64,000 nt of DNA from Arthrobacter ipis. Its GTDB lineage: Bacteria > Actinomycetota > Actinomycetes > Actinomycetales > Micrococcaceae. Position numbers and translations under genes: made by a program. Positions within the stretch are counted from its first letter, which is position 1; each line of letters opens with the position of its first letter. Below are positions 52,299 to 61,096 of the stretch, one piece after another. The stretch lies in contig NZ_JAAOXD010000003.1 of the NCBI RefSeq assembly GCF_014694315.1, positions 959,741-1,023,740 on the forward strand. The letters run 5' to 3'. The notes below the pieces were generated by a model. That model did not search any database and was not told where the DNA came from. It was given only the letters and a program-made list of their open reading frames with translations.

Positions 52299-53804
52299 CT
52301 ATTGCACCCAACCCTGCTCCACTTTGCGCTGCTCCGCCCTGTACCGTTCCCCGATGGCAGGCCGGAAGTCCGGCTCGGGGTGGCCGTCCAGCGCCACCTG
52401 CCAGTCCGGCCGCTTCCCCGCCAGCGCCCAGGCCGCCTGCACGGCCGCTCCCCGGGCCACATACTCGCCGGGGCTCGGAACCCGCACGGGCAGATCGAAT
52501 ACTTGAGCGGCAATCTGCTGAACTGCGGGATTCTGCACCGCGCCGCCGATCAGCAGGAGACGTTCGGCCGGATGACCCAGGCCCCGGAGGGCGTCCAAAC
52601 CTCCGGCCAGCCCGCACAGCATCCCTTCGACGGCGGCCCGCGCAATGTTGCTGCGTGTGGTCGAGGCGATGGTCAGCCCGGAGAAACTGGCCGTGGCGTG
52701 CGGCAGGTTCGGCGTCCGCTCCCCCTCGAAGTACGGGACCAGCACCACGCCTCCCGCCCCCGGCTCTGCTTCCAGCGCCAGCCGGGACAGCTCGTCGAAG
52801 TCCACTCCCAGCAGCCCGGCAACGGACGTCAGCACCCGCGCCGCGTTAAGGGTCACGGCGATGAGCAGGAACAGGCCGCTCGCGTCCGCGAAGCCCGCCA
52901 CCGTCCCGCTCGGGTCGCCAATGGGCTCGTCGGAGACGGCGAACACCGTCCCGCTGGTGCCAACGGATACGACGACGTCCCCCGCCCGAGCGCCAAGGCC
53001 CAGTGCCGCTGCGGCATTGTCCCCCGCACCGGCACCAAGCAAAATCGGCTGCCCCGCAATTTCAGCGTGGACAATCCCGGGCGAAGCGCCCGGGGCCAGG
53101 ACGCGGGGCAGGATCACGGCATCACCAACGCCTGCACCATCCCCCGCCGAGCCGGCACCGGTTCCATCAGTCCCGGCTTCAACAGCATCCCGCCCGAAGG
53201 CCAGCCTGAACAGCTCCAGGTCATACGCACCCGTAGCAGGGTTCCAGTAGCCGGTGCCGCTGGCGTCCGAGCGGTCGGTGGTGAGCTGGCCGAGGTCGGG
53301 TCCCAGCGGGCTGGCGCCGGTGGGGCCGTATCCCCGCAGTCGCCACGTCAGCCAATCGTGTGGCAGTGCGACGGCGGCCACCCGGCTGGCGATCTCCGGC
53401 TCGTGGTCGCGGACCCAACGGACCTTGGTGACCGTGAAAGAGGCTACGGGTACCAGGCCGGTCCGCTTGGCATAGTCCTCCGCGCCCACTTCTTCCGTGA
53501 GGGCGGCGGCTGACCCTGCCGAACGGGTGTCGTTCCAGAGCAAGGCCGGCCGGAGCACGTTGCCTTCCCGGTCCAGCAGCACCATGCCGTGCTGCTGGCC
53601 CCCCACGGAAAGCGCGCTGACCCCGGCGAACCCGCCGGCGTCGTCGAACGCTTCGGAAAGCGCCCGCCACCAGTGGTCCGGGTGGACCTCCGTGCCGTCC
53701 GGGTGGCCGGCACGGCCCTCGCGCACCAGCGCGCCGGTGTCCGCGTCCAGCACCACTACCTTGCAGCTTTGGGTCGAGGAATCGACCCCGGCAACCAACA
53801 CCAT
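52299..53804 (-). CDS. xylB: Xylulokinase
   Basis: Phosphorylates D-xylulose to xylulose 5-phosphate. The 501-residue FGGY kinase has [50 protein letters not shown] and the C-terminal [15 protein letters not shown]. Start at the ATG 53804, 4 bases after the xylA stop; an in-frame GTG at 53819 would overlap xylA. Neither has a good ribosome site, which suggests coupling to xylA. Confidence 0.94.
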   Translation of the reverse strand: MVLVAGVDSSTQSCKVVVLDADTGALVREGRAGHPDGTEVHPDHWWRALSEAFDDAGGFAGVSALSVGGQQHGMVLLDREGNVLRPALLWNDTRSAGSAAALTEEVGAEDYAKRTGLVPVASFTVTKVRWVRDHEPEIASRVAAVALPHDWLTWRLRGYGPTGASPLGPDLGQLTTDRSDASGTGYWNPATGAYDLELFRLAFGRDAVEAGTDGTGAGSAGDGAGVGDAVILPRVLAPGASPGIVHAEIAGQPILLGAGAGDNAAAALGLGARAGDVVVSVGTSGTVFAVSDEPIGDPSGTVAGFADASGLFLLIAVTLNAARVLTSVAGLLGVDFDELSRLALEAEPGAGGVVLVPYFEGERTPNLPHATASFSGLTIASTTRSNIARAAVEGMLCGLAGGLDALRGLGHPAERLLLIGGAVQNPAVQQIAAQVFDLPVRVPSPGEYVARGAAVQAAWALAGKRPDWQVALDGHPEPDFRPAIGERYRAEQRKVEQGWVQ

Positions 53805-53808
53805 GTGA

Positions 53809-54999
53809 CTAGCGGGCACCGAGCAGGTGCTCGATGAAGAGCTGCTGGAGCTTCACGAACCCGAAGCCCTTGCCGCCGAAGTACGCGTCGGCGTCGAAGT
53901 CCTCGTAGGACGAGCGGTCGGCGAGGAGCTGCTCGTAGCCTTCGCCCGGGTTCAGGGTGGGGACGTTGATTTCGGAAACCCGCGACGCCTCCAGGGCAGC
54001 CTGCACCTCGGGGTCGGAGCGGAAGGCCTTGGCGCGTTCCTTGAGCAGCAGGTAGGTCTGCATGTTGGCGGCCGCGGAATCCCAGACGCCGTTGATGTCC
54101 TCGGTCCGGCTGGGCTTGTAGTCGAAGTGGCGCGGGCCGTTGTAGGCCGGACCGCCCTGCGGACCGCCGTTTTCCAGCAGGTCTACCAGGGAGAAGGCGT
54201 TCTGCAGGTCGCCGTGGCCGAACACCAGGTCCTGGTCGAACTTGATGCTGCGTTGGCCGTTGAGGTCGATGTGGAAGAGCTTGCCCTGGTACAGCGCCTG
54301 GGCGATGCCGTGGGTAAAGTTCAGCCCGGCCATCTGCTCGTGGCCGGTTTCGGGGTTGATGCCGACAAGCTCCGGCCGCTCGAGGGTCTCGATGAATGCC
54401 AGGGCGTGGCCCAGTGTGGGCAGCAGGATGTCGCCGCGCGGCTCGTTGGGCTTGGGCTCGATCGCGAAGCGGATGTTGTAACCCTTGTCCGTCACGTAGT
54501 CGCCCAGCAGGTTCACGGCCTCGCGGTAGCGCTCGAGGGCGCCGCGGATGTCCTTGGCGGCGTCGTACTCGCTGCCTTCGCGCCCTCCCCACATTACGAA
54601 GGTCTCAGCGCCCAACTCGGCTGCGAGGTCGATGTTCTCCAGGACCTTGCGGAGGGCGAAGCGGCGCACACCGCGGTCGTTGCTGGTGAAGCCGCCGTCC
54701 TTGAAGACCGGGTGGCTGAACAGGTTGGTGGTCACCATGGGCACCACCATGCCGGTGGCCTTCAGCGCGCCGGTCAGCCGGTCGATCTCCCGCTGCCGGT
54801 CAGCCGCGGAGCAGCCGAACGGGAACAGGTCGTTGTCGTGGAAGGTGATGCCGTAGGCGCCCAGATCGCTGAGCCGGTTGATGGCCTCCACGGTGTCCAG
54901 CGGCGGGCGGGTCGCGGAGCCGAACTGGTCCTGCGCCTCCCAGCCGACGGTCCACAGGCCGAAGGAAAACTTGTCGTCGCGCGTGGGCTGAATCGCCAT
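53809..54999 (-). CDS. xylA: Xylose isomerase
   Basis: Interconverts D-xylose and D-xylulose. The 396-residue protein is the short actinobacterial type. The catalytic His54 and Asp57 are in [10 protein letters not shown], the metal Glu is in [13 protein letters not shown], and [15 protein letters not shown] provides the second metal site. GGGAG precedes the ATG. It is followed directly by xylB. A strong promoter overlapped by a dyad lies upstream. Confidence 0.97.
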   Translation of the reverse strand: MAIQPTRDDKFSFGLWTVGWEAQDQFGSATRPPLDTVEAINRLSDLGAYGITFHDNDLFPFGCSAADRQREIDRLTGALKATGMVVPMVTTNLFSHPVFKDGGFTSNDRGVRRFALRKVLENIDLAAELGAETFVMWGGREGSEYDAAKDIRGALERYREAVNLLGDYVTDKGYNIRFAIEPKPNEPRGDILLPTLGHALAFIETLERPELVGINPETGHEQMAGLNFTHGIAQALYQGKLFHIDLNGQRSIKFDQDLVFGHGDLQNAFSLVDLLENGGPQGGPAYNGPRHFDYKPSRTEDINGVWDSAAANMQTYLLLKERAKAFRSDPEVQAALEASRVSEINVPTLNPGEGYEQLLADRSSYEDFDADAYFGGKGFGFVKLQQLFIEHLLGAR

Positions 55000-55048
55000 T
55001 GAGTGCTCCCGTTTGGTTTGGAGGGATCGGTCCCCGCGGGACGATCCG

Positions 55049-55075
55049 TAATATGTTCCAGAAACAAACATATTA
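55049..55075 (-). promoter_or_regulatory. Dyad operator over the xylA promoter
   Basis: TAATATGTT (55049-55057) and AACATATTA (55067-55075) are exact complements spaced 9 bases apart. The right arm covers the xylA -10 box, so a bound regulator would block transcription. The ROK protein encoded at 56495 is the likely ligand-controlled repressor. Confidence 0.65.
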
Positions 55076-55094
55076 GATTTTCCGAGGCTGTCAA
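55067..55094 (-). promoter_or_regulatory. xylA promoter
   Basis: On the minus strand TTGACA (55089-55094), 16 bases, then TATGTT (55067-55072). This matches housekeeping consensus well. The leader to the xylA ATG is about 60 bases. Confidence 0.62.
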
Positions 55095-55159
55095 CCGTTT
55101 TTCCCTAATTGGACAGGCAGTATTGATGTGCAGAACCTCTATCCCCAGTCCAGCGCCGG

Positions 55160-55180
55160 GTGTTATGTTCTCCTAAACAC
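55160..55180 (+). promoter_or_regulatory. Dyad upstream of the alditol oxidase gene
   Basis: GTGTT (55160-55164) and AACAC (55176-55180) frame TATGTTC and AAACA, two elements also present in the xylA dyad but with a shorter spacer. It lies 17 bases before the ATG. It may be a second ROK site. Confidence 0.4.
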
Positions 55181-55197
55181 CAAACGAAGGGCAGGCA

Positions 55198-56484
55198 ATG
55201 GTTAGCGAAGCAGGAACTGAGCTGCACACCGCGGGGCACAACTGGGCCGGCAACCTCAGGTACGCCGCCGCCGACGTGCTCGAGCCGACCACCGTGGCAG
55301 AGCTTCAGGACCTGGTGGCCGGCGCCCGGAAGCTTCGGGCGCTAGGTTCGCGGCACTCCTTCAACCGCATCGCCGACACCACCGGCACTCTGGTCTCGCT
55401 CGAGCACCTCGAGCCGGCCATCGAGGTTGACGCCGCCAACCTGACGGTGACCGTGAGCGGCGGCACACGCTACGGGACCCTGGCGGCCGAGCTGCAGCGG
55501 CAGGGCTATGCGCTCCACAACCTGGCGTCCCTCCCCCACATCTCCGTGGCCGGCGCCGTCGCCACCGCCACCCACGGCTCCGGCGACCGCAACGGAAACC
55601 TGGCCACCGCCGTCGCCGGCCTTGAGCTGGTGGCGGCCGACGGCGGGCTCCTCACCTTGCGCCGCGGGGAACCCGACTTTGACGGCATGGTGGTTAACCT
55701 CGGCGCCCTGGGCATCGTCAGCAGCCTGACCCTCGACATCGAACCGACGTTCCCGGTTTCGCAGTCGGTGTTCGAGGACCTTAAGTGGGACCAGGTGCTG
55801 GAGAATTTCGACGACGTCACCTCCTCCGCTTACAGCGTCAGTCTGTTCACCGACTGGAGCGGGGACCGGATCGGCCAGGCCTGGCTGAAGTCCCGGACTG
55901 CACCGACCGAAGCCATAGCGGAACGCGCGGGCTTTTTCGGCGGCACCCCGGCCAAAGAACCGAGGCATCCCATCGCCGGCGTGCCCGGAACCACCTGCAC
56001 GCAGCAGTTGGGCGTTCCCGGTCCCTGGTCGGACAGGCTGGCCCACTTCCGGATGGAATTCACTCCCAGCAAGGGCGACGAGCTGCAAAGCGAGTACCTG
56101 GTCCCCCGCGAGCATGCCGTGGACGCCATCCAGGCCATGCGCCGGCTGTCCAGCGTGGTGACTCCGCTGCTGCTGGTCTCGGAAATCCGTACCATGGCCG
56201 CGGACAGCCTCTGGCTGAGCCCGAACTACGGCACCGACAGCGTTGGCCTGCACCTCACCTGGCGGCAGGACCAGCCCGCGGTCGAGGCCGTGCTTCCGGT
56301 GATCGAGGCCGAACTGGCGCCCTTCGCCGCCCGTCCGCACTGGGGCAAACTGTTCGACGGCGATGCCTTCCGGCTCGCGCCGCTCTACCCCCGCTTCGCA
56401 GACTTTAAGGTCCTCGCGGACCGCCTCGATCCGGAGAGGAAGTTCCGCAACGACTTCCTCGGCACCAAGGTTTTCGGCAGCTGA
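55198..56484 (+). CDS. FAD-linked alditol (xylitol) oxidase, AldO-like
   Basis: 428 residues of the VAO flavoprotein family. The sequence NWAGNL, LGSRHSFNRIADT (His53, the expected covalent FAD site), NLASLPHISVAGAVATATHGSG, PHWGKLF and FRNDFLGTK follow Streptomyces alditol oxidase closely. AldO oxidises the terminal alcohol of xylitol, sorbitol or glycerol with O2, giving an aldose and H2O2. Divergent from xylA-xylB and upstream of the ROK gene, it suggests xylitol -> xylose -> xylulose. AAGG precedes the ATG. Confidence 0.88.
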   Translation: MVSEAGTELHTAGHNWAGNLRYAAADVLEPTTVAELQDLVAGARKLRALGSRHSFNRIADTTGTLVSLEHLEPAIEVDAANLTVTVSGGTRYGTLAAELQRQGYALHNLASLPHISVAGAVATATHGSGDRNGNLATAVAGLELVAADGGLLTLRRGEPDFDGMVVNLGALGIVSSLTLDIEPTFPVSQSVFEDLKWDQVLENFDDVTSSAYSVSLFTDWSGDRIGQAWLKSRTAPTEAIAERAGFFGGTPAKEPRHPIAGVPGTTCTQQLGVPGPWSDRLAHFRMEFTPSKGDELQSEYLVPREHAVDAIQAMRRLSSVVTPLLLVSEIRTMAADSLWLSPNYGTDSVGLHLTWRQDQPAVEAVLPVIEAELAPFAARPHWGKLFDGDAFRLAPLYPRFADFKVLADRLDPERKFRNDFLGTKVFGS

Positions 56485-56494
56485 TATTGTTCCG

Positions 56495-57709
56495 ATGATG
56501 TCTTCCCCTCGCCAACGGGCTGCCCCGACCGCCCCGCCCAGCGAGCTGGACCCCTCCCGGCGGAACAACCTGGCCCTGATCACGTCCCTGGTCCACCATA
56601 ACCGTGTCCTCAGCCGCGCGCACCTGACGAAAAGGACCGGGCTCAACAGGTCAACGGTCGGAACCCTGATCGGCCAATTGGTTGCGCTCGGACTGGTCTA
56701 CGAAACGGCACCGTCGGGTGAGGCTCAGGTGGGACGGCCCAGCCCCGAGGTGCGCCCGAGCCCTTCCATTGCCGCGCTCGCGGTCTACCCGGAGATCGAC
56801 GCAGTGACCATCGGGCTGGTCAACCTCGGCGGCATCGTCCAGAAGAAGATCCGGTTCGCCACCGAACGGATTCCCAGCGCGCGGGAGGCGGTCAACATCG
56901 CCGCTGCCGTGATCGAAGGGATGCGCACGGAGCTAGAGCACTCCTACCGGATCACCGGCATCGGTGTGGCGGTGCCGGGCCTGGTTAACCCCGATGACGG
57001 GACGGTGCGCCACGCGCCGCATCTGGGTTGGCGGGACGAGCCTGTGGCCCGGATGCTGAGCGAGGCCACCGGCTACGCCTGCCAGGCTGCCAATGACGCC
57101 TCGCTCGCGGCAGAGGCGGAGCTGATCTTCGGGGCCGGCGCCGGGCGGGACAACCTCATTTACCTCAACGGAGGGGCCAGCGGCGTCGGCGGCGGGATCA
57201 TTTCCAACGGCATGCTGCTCCGCGGAGCGTCCGGCTACGCCGGGGAACTGGGCCACACGTTCGTCCGAACCTCCGGCGAACAGTGCCACTGCGGCGCCAC
57301 CGGCTGCCTGGAAACCGAAGTGTCCCAGGGCCGGCTCTTCGAACTACTGGGCCTCAGCGGCGGCGACACACCCCAGCTGGAACAGGCCCTCCGCGCGTCA
57401 AGCAGCCCTGCTGTCGCCGAGGAGATCTCCCGGCAGCTGGGCTACTTGGCCATCGCACTCCGGAATGCCGTCAACACCTTCAACCCGGAGGTGATAATCC
57501 TCGACGGTTTTCTGGGGGTGCTGTACGCCCTCAAGCCCTCCACGCTGGATGATCTGCTGCTGTCCCAGGCGATGGACGGCCCGGCCGCCCAGGTCAAAGT
57601 GCACCCCGCGGCCCTCGGCTCCAACCTGATGATGATCGGCGCGGCGGAACTCGGCTTCGCCCGGTTCCTGGCGGACCCCGCCGGCTTCGGGGCGGCCCTC
57701 ACGGCATAA
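56495..57709 (+). CDS. ROK-family transcriptional repressor (XylR-like)
   Basis: 404 residues: an N-terminal winged helix (about 20-80, LSRAHLTKRTGLNRSTVGTL) and a ROK sugar-binding domain with GIGVAVPGLVN, GELGHTF and the zinc motif CHCGATGCLE. By position it is the likely regulator of xylA-xylB and of the oxidase operon. It begins 10 bases after the oxidase stop, with an ATG and weak ribosome site. The stop is part of an 18-base tandem repeat. Confidence 0.9.
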   Translation: MMSSPRQRAAPTAPPSELDPSRRNNLALITSLVHHNRVLSRAHLTKRTGLNRSTVGTLIGQLVALGLVYETAPSGEAQVGRPSPEVRPSPSIAALAVYPEIDAVTIGLVNLGGIVQKKIRFATERIPSAREAVNIAAAVIEGMRTELEHSYRITGIGVAVPGLVNPDDGTVRHAPHLGWRDEPVARMLSEATGYACQAANDASLAAEAELIFGAGAGRDNLIYLNGGASGVGGGIISNGMLLRGASGYAGELGHTFVRTSGEQCHCGATGCLETEVSQGRLFELLGLSGGDTPQLEQALRASSSPAVAEEISRQLGYLAIALRNAVNTFNPEVIILDGFLGVLYALKPSTLDDLLLSQAMDGPAAQVKVHPAALGSNLMMIGAAELGFARFLADPAGFGAALTA

Positions 57710-57752
57710 GCCGCGTTCACGGCATAAGCCGGGTTCACGACACAGGCCGGCT
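57699..57752. repeat. 18-bp tandem repeats across the ROK stop codon
   Basis: Three 18-base units (57699-57716, 57717-57734, 57735-57752; TCACGGCATAAGCCGCGT and variants). The first includes the TAA stop and the second repeats it in frame. A weaker fourth copy follows. Confidence 0.85.
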
Positions 57753-57780
57753 AACGGCTAAGCCTGTTTAACCGGCACAA

Positions 57781-57816
57781 GGCACCGGGTGCACCCGTTG
57801 GGGCGAACCCGGTGCC
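57781..57816. terminator. Hairpin between ROK and GH30 genes
   Basis: A 10-bp perfect stem GGCACCGGGT/ACCCGGTGCC with a 16-nt loop in the convergent gap. It can serve both genes. Confidence 0.6.
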
Positions 57817-57851
57817 CTGTAGACACGCTGACGTAGAGGAACGCCAGGCCC

Positions 57852-60800
57852 CTACCGGCCGAACACCACCTCGTAGGTCCGGGTCTGGCTTCCGTCTTCG
57901 CTCTTGACGGTGACCACGGCGGTTCCCGTCTGCTTGTCAGCCGGTTGCACAGTCACCGTCGCGTACGGATCAGCTGCGGTAGCCGTGACTTCCTGCCGCC
58001 CTCCCTGAGCGTCAGCCCTATAGGAGGTCACCTCCGGCGAGAAGCCTGCCAACGGCTGGCCGTTGACGGAAATCCCGGCCGCAGCGGCGTCGGAGGACTG
58101 GCCCGGAGCCGAGGCCAAAACCTGGACCTCGCTGACCGTTATGTGGGTGTTTGTGCGGGCGGTGAGCACCACGCGCACGTCCTTGGTGTCCACGTTGGCC
58201 ACCGGGACCGTGACCACCGGGGCGGGGCTGCCACCGGGAACCTGCACCGAAGCACCCGCGTTCTTCCAGGTGCCGTCGGCTGCCTTGGTCTGAGCCTGCA
58301 GGCTTTGGGCGTAGCTGTCCGTTGATCCGTCGCGGTAGAAGTGAACCTTGACGCCGCTGACCGTCTTCAGCTGGGCCAGGGAGACAGTAAGGGTGTCCGT
58401 GGCGTTCTTGGTGCCCGATTTCCAGTTGGACCAGGCTTTGTCCGTCAGGTTGCCATTTCCGAGTCCGGCGGTGCCGTAGCCCGGCTCCGTGAACGAGGCG
58501 CTGAACGTGGCACCGCCGTCGTCGGCCACATTTTCGGCAGTTCCCGGGGTGACCTGCACGCGCACGGTGGCAGGCAGCGTCCGGCCGTCGGCGGCGTCGG
58601 CCGTGCCTGTAACCGTGGCCACGCCGGTTTCGGTGAACGCGGGAGCCGCGTCCCAGACCACCGGCCGCTCCACGTTGCTGCCGCCGGCAGTCACCGCGGT
58701 CACGGTGGCGGGCAGCGCGGGCGTTCCGCCAACGTAAGTCTTGGCCCTCGCCGGGAGCGTCGCCACCAGGGTGTCGACGGTGACCTTGGCGGTCACCGCA
58801 TGGGCAGCGCCCAGGACGTCCGTCGCCGTTCCGCGCACGTCGACGGTTCCGGGTTTGCTCCACCGGCTCTCCGGCGGCATCGTCCAGGTCACCGGCAGTT
58901 CACCCCGGGGGCCGTCACGGTAGACGGGAACGACAGTGGCGGGCAGCTGCGGAGCGATCCCGGGCACGGTGAAGGCTGTGACGTTCCGGAATCCCTGGAC
59001 AGTTTCATCGATGACCCGCCAGCGCTGGTTCTCGCCGGAGTTGGCGGTCCACAGGGTCACCGGCGACGCGTCCGCGGTGGCGTGGCCGCCCACCTCGAGG
59101 AGCCTGCCGGTTGCCGCGTTGACGAACGTGTACGTGCCATCACCGGTGGTGGACATGGTCCACCGCGAGGCCTCAGCCGGCGTTGCCTCCGCCGGCACCA
59201 GCTGGGGCGTTCCGTCGACGACGCCGAGCTGCCGCCCGCCGTCGGGCGTTTCAATCGCGTAGCGGGCGCGGCTGCTGTTTTCGCCGCTGAGGCGGCGGAT
59301 GTTCCATTGCTGGTCGGCACCGGCGCCGGAACGGATGACGGCGGTGCTGCCGGTTCCCTGGGCAAGTGACTTGCCGCTTTCGACGCCCTTGAGGCTGTAG
59401 GCGTGGTCCGCCTGCACAAGGGCGGCGTCCTTGGCCACGCCGTGCACACCGCTGACGAGGAACGTCGTGACGGACTCGGCCGGCACCGTGAGGACCGCCG
59501 TGCGGTCCTTTCCGACGGCGACCGGCTCACCCTCCACGAGCGCGCCGGACGCGTCGCTGGTCACCGGCGTCACGGTGGCGTTTCCCTGGACGGCCCCGAA
59601 GCCGGAAAGGTCGAGGGCCACGGGGCGCTGCCGCTTGCTGTCGTTCACGTGCACCACGGTGGCGCCGGAGTCCGAGACCGCGGCCGCGCTGTTCAGGTCG
59701 TCCACCTTGACCAGGCGGTCCCCGGGCTTGATGAAGTGCGTGAAGTTCCGCGCAGTGTTGTATTTGGTGTTGGTGTAGATCGGGCAGCTTTCGAGGGTGT
59801 CCCCGGCGGCGCAGTCGAAGGGCAGCTGGATCTCGCCCCAGTTGGAGCCGATGGCGCTTTCGCCGCCGGGCTTCATGTTGTTGTAGTCCTCAACGGGCTG
59901 CCAGAAAACCCAGGCCTCGGGCTCCAGCTCGCGGAGGTCGTTGACCATGTGCTGGGCTAGGCCAAGGCCGGGCTGCATGCTCGTGAAGTTCTGCCCGTCC
60001 ATCCACGAGCCGCCGGTCTCGCTCATCCAGAGCGGCTTGTCCTCGCCCTTGGCGATGTCCCGGACGGACGTCCGCTGCCCGGTCCCGTACGTGTGGACGT
60101 TGAGCTGCGCGACGTTCTCCTTGGCTTCGGCGGAGTAGCTGTTCCAGTTGTTGGCGAAGGTGGACGGGTTGGTCTCGTCCATGGCGCTGATGACGGCGCC
60201 GGTGTCCGCGCTGGCCAGGGCCTTGGCCAGCGACTGGACCACCTTCTGCTGCAGTTCGGGGCCCATGTGGGCGCCTTCCTGCCGGCCGCCGACGGGCTGT
60301 CCGGACGCATTGAGGCTGGTTCCCCAGTAGGGCGTGTTCGGTTCATTCATGGGATCGATCGTGTCGATCTTGATGCCGTGCGCCTTCTCCAGCTGCTTGA
60401 CGACGCCGACCAGATAGGAGGAGAAATCGTCAATGCTCTCAGTCCGCAGCTGGTCCTGCGAGGAATTGAAGCCGCCCGAAACGTAGCCGCTGACCGTCTG
60501 GAACCACGGCGGGGAGTTGCTGAAGGCTTCCCAGTGCGTGATGTCGTTCTTGATCCGGTCCACCCACCAGCGCTGCGTCTGGTCGGCGTCGAGGTTCCAG
60601 TGCTCCGGGTTCGCCGGATCCCACCAGTCCTTGTCCTCGCGCGTGGTGCCGGCGGGCGCCTTCCACCAGCCCTCGACGGCGCCGCCGGCACGGAGGTAGT
60701 CCTTCACGTCGGGCGCGTTGCCGCCGCCGACGTTGTACCGCGCGATGTTGAGGTTCAGCCCGTCGTCGCCGAAGACCATGTCCGCGAGCTTGTTGCGGAC

Positions 60801-61046
60801 TTCGTCCGGATAGTCACCGGTGGCGTTGGCGAACCAGACCAGGCTGGTGCCCCACCCTTCGAAGGCCTCGCCCTGGTAGGACGGGTCCGGCCGTACGGTC
60901 ACGGCGCCTGCCGGCACGGTTTCATCGCCTGCTTTGACCGGTGCCGGCGCGGCCAACGCGGGTCCGGCCACGAGCCCTGCGGAGAAGACCGCCGCGGTGA
61001 CGCCGGCGGCGGTCACGGCCCAGGGCCGTCTGGATCTGTTCGTCAT
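57852..61046 (-). CDS. Secreted multidomain GH30 glycosidase (beta-galactanase-type)
   Basis: 1064 residues. There is a signal peptide (1-32, ending ALAA), then a GH30 catalytic barrel to about 470 with acid/base Glu235 (DPMNEPN) and nucleophile Glu343 (LWMSETGGSW). After it come a ricin-type lectin domain (about 540-665, with QQWNI and NQRWRV), two Ig-like Big_4 domains, an F5/8-type carbohydrate-binding domain and a C-terminal cadherin-like beta domain. The barrel resembles endo-beta-1,6-galactanases; xylanase or glucanase activity is less likely given the GH42 partner. There is no LPXTG, so it is released. It lies 50 bases after the GH42 gene. Confidence 0.85.
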   Translation of the reverse strand: MTNRSRRPWAVTAAGVTAAVFSAGLVAGPALAAPAPVKAGDETVPAGAVTVRPDPSYQGEAFEGWGTSLVWFANATGDYPDEVRNKLADMVFGDDGLNLNIARYNVGGGNAPDVKDYLRAGGAVEGWWKAPAGTTREDKDWWDPANPEHWNLDADQTQRWWVDRIKNDITHWEAFSNSPPWFQTVSGYVSGGFNSSQDQLRTESIDDFSSYLVGVVKQLEKAHGIKIDTIDPMNEPNTPYWGTSLNASGQPVGGRQEGAHMGPELQQKVVQSLAKALASADTGAVISAMDETNPSTFANNWNSYSAEAKENVAQLNVHTYGTGQRTSVRDIAKGEDKPLWMSETGGSWMDGQNFTSMQPGLGLAQHMVNDLRELEPEAWVFWQPVEDYNNMKPGGESAIGSNWGEIQLPFDCAAGDTLESCPIYTNTKYNTARNFTHFIKPGDRLVKVDDLNSAAAVSDSGATVVHVNDSKRQRPVALDLSGFGAVQGNATVTPVTSDASGALVEGEPVAVGKDRTAVLTVPAESVTTFLVSGVHGVAKDAALVQADHAYSLKGVESGKSLAQGTGSTAVIRSGAGADQQWNIRRLSGENSSRARYAIETPDGGRQLGVVDGTPQLVPAEATPAEASRWTMSTTGDGTYTFVNAATGRLLEVGGHATADASPVTLWTANSGENQRWRVIDETVQGFRNVTAFTVPGIAPQLPATVVPVYRDGPRGELPVTWTMPPESRWSKPGTVDVRGTATDVLGAAHAVTAKVTVDTLVATLPARAKTYVGGTPALPATVTAVTAGGSNVERPVVWDAAPAFTETGVATVTGTADAADGRTLPATVRVQVTPGTAENVADDGGATFSASFTEPGYGTAGLGNGNLTDKAWSNWKSGTKNATDTLTVSLAQLKTVSGVKVHFYRDGSTDSYAQSLQAQTKAADGTWKNAGASVQVPGGSPAPVVTVPVANVDTKDVRVVLTARTNTHITVSEVQVLASAPGQSSDAAAAGISVNGQPLAGFSPEVTSYRADAQGGRQEVTATAADPYATVTVQPADKQTGTAVVTVKSEDGSQTRTYEVVFGR

Positions 61047-61096
61047 TGAATTCCCTTCGGTGCGGTGATGCTGCTGATCTCTGGGGACTGCTGCTT

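Noticed and set aside
52531..52541. Another copy of TTCTGCACCGC
   Set aside because: It lies within conserved xylB codons (QNPAVQQ) and lacks the rest of the 93-bp element, so it is probably chance.
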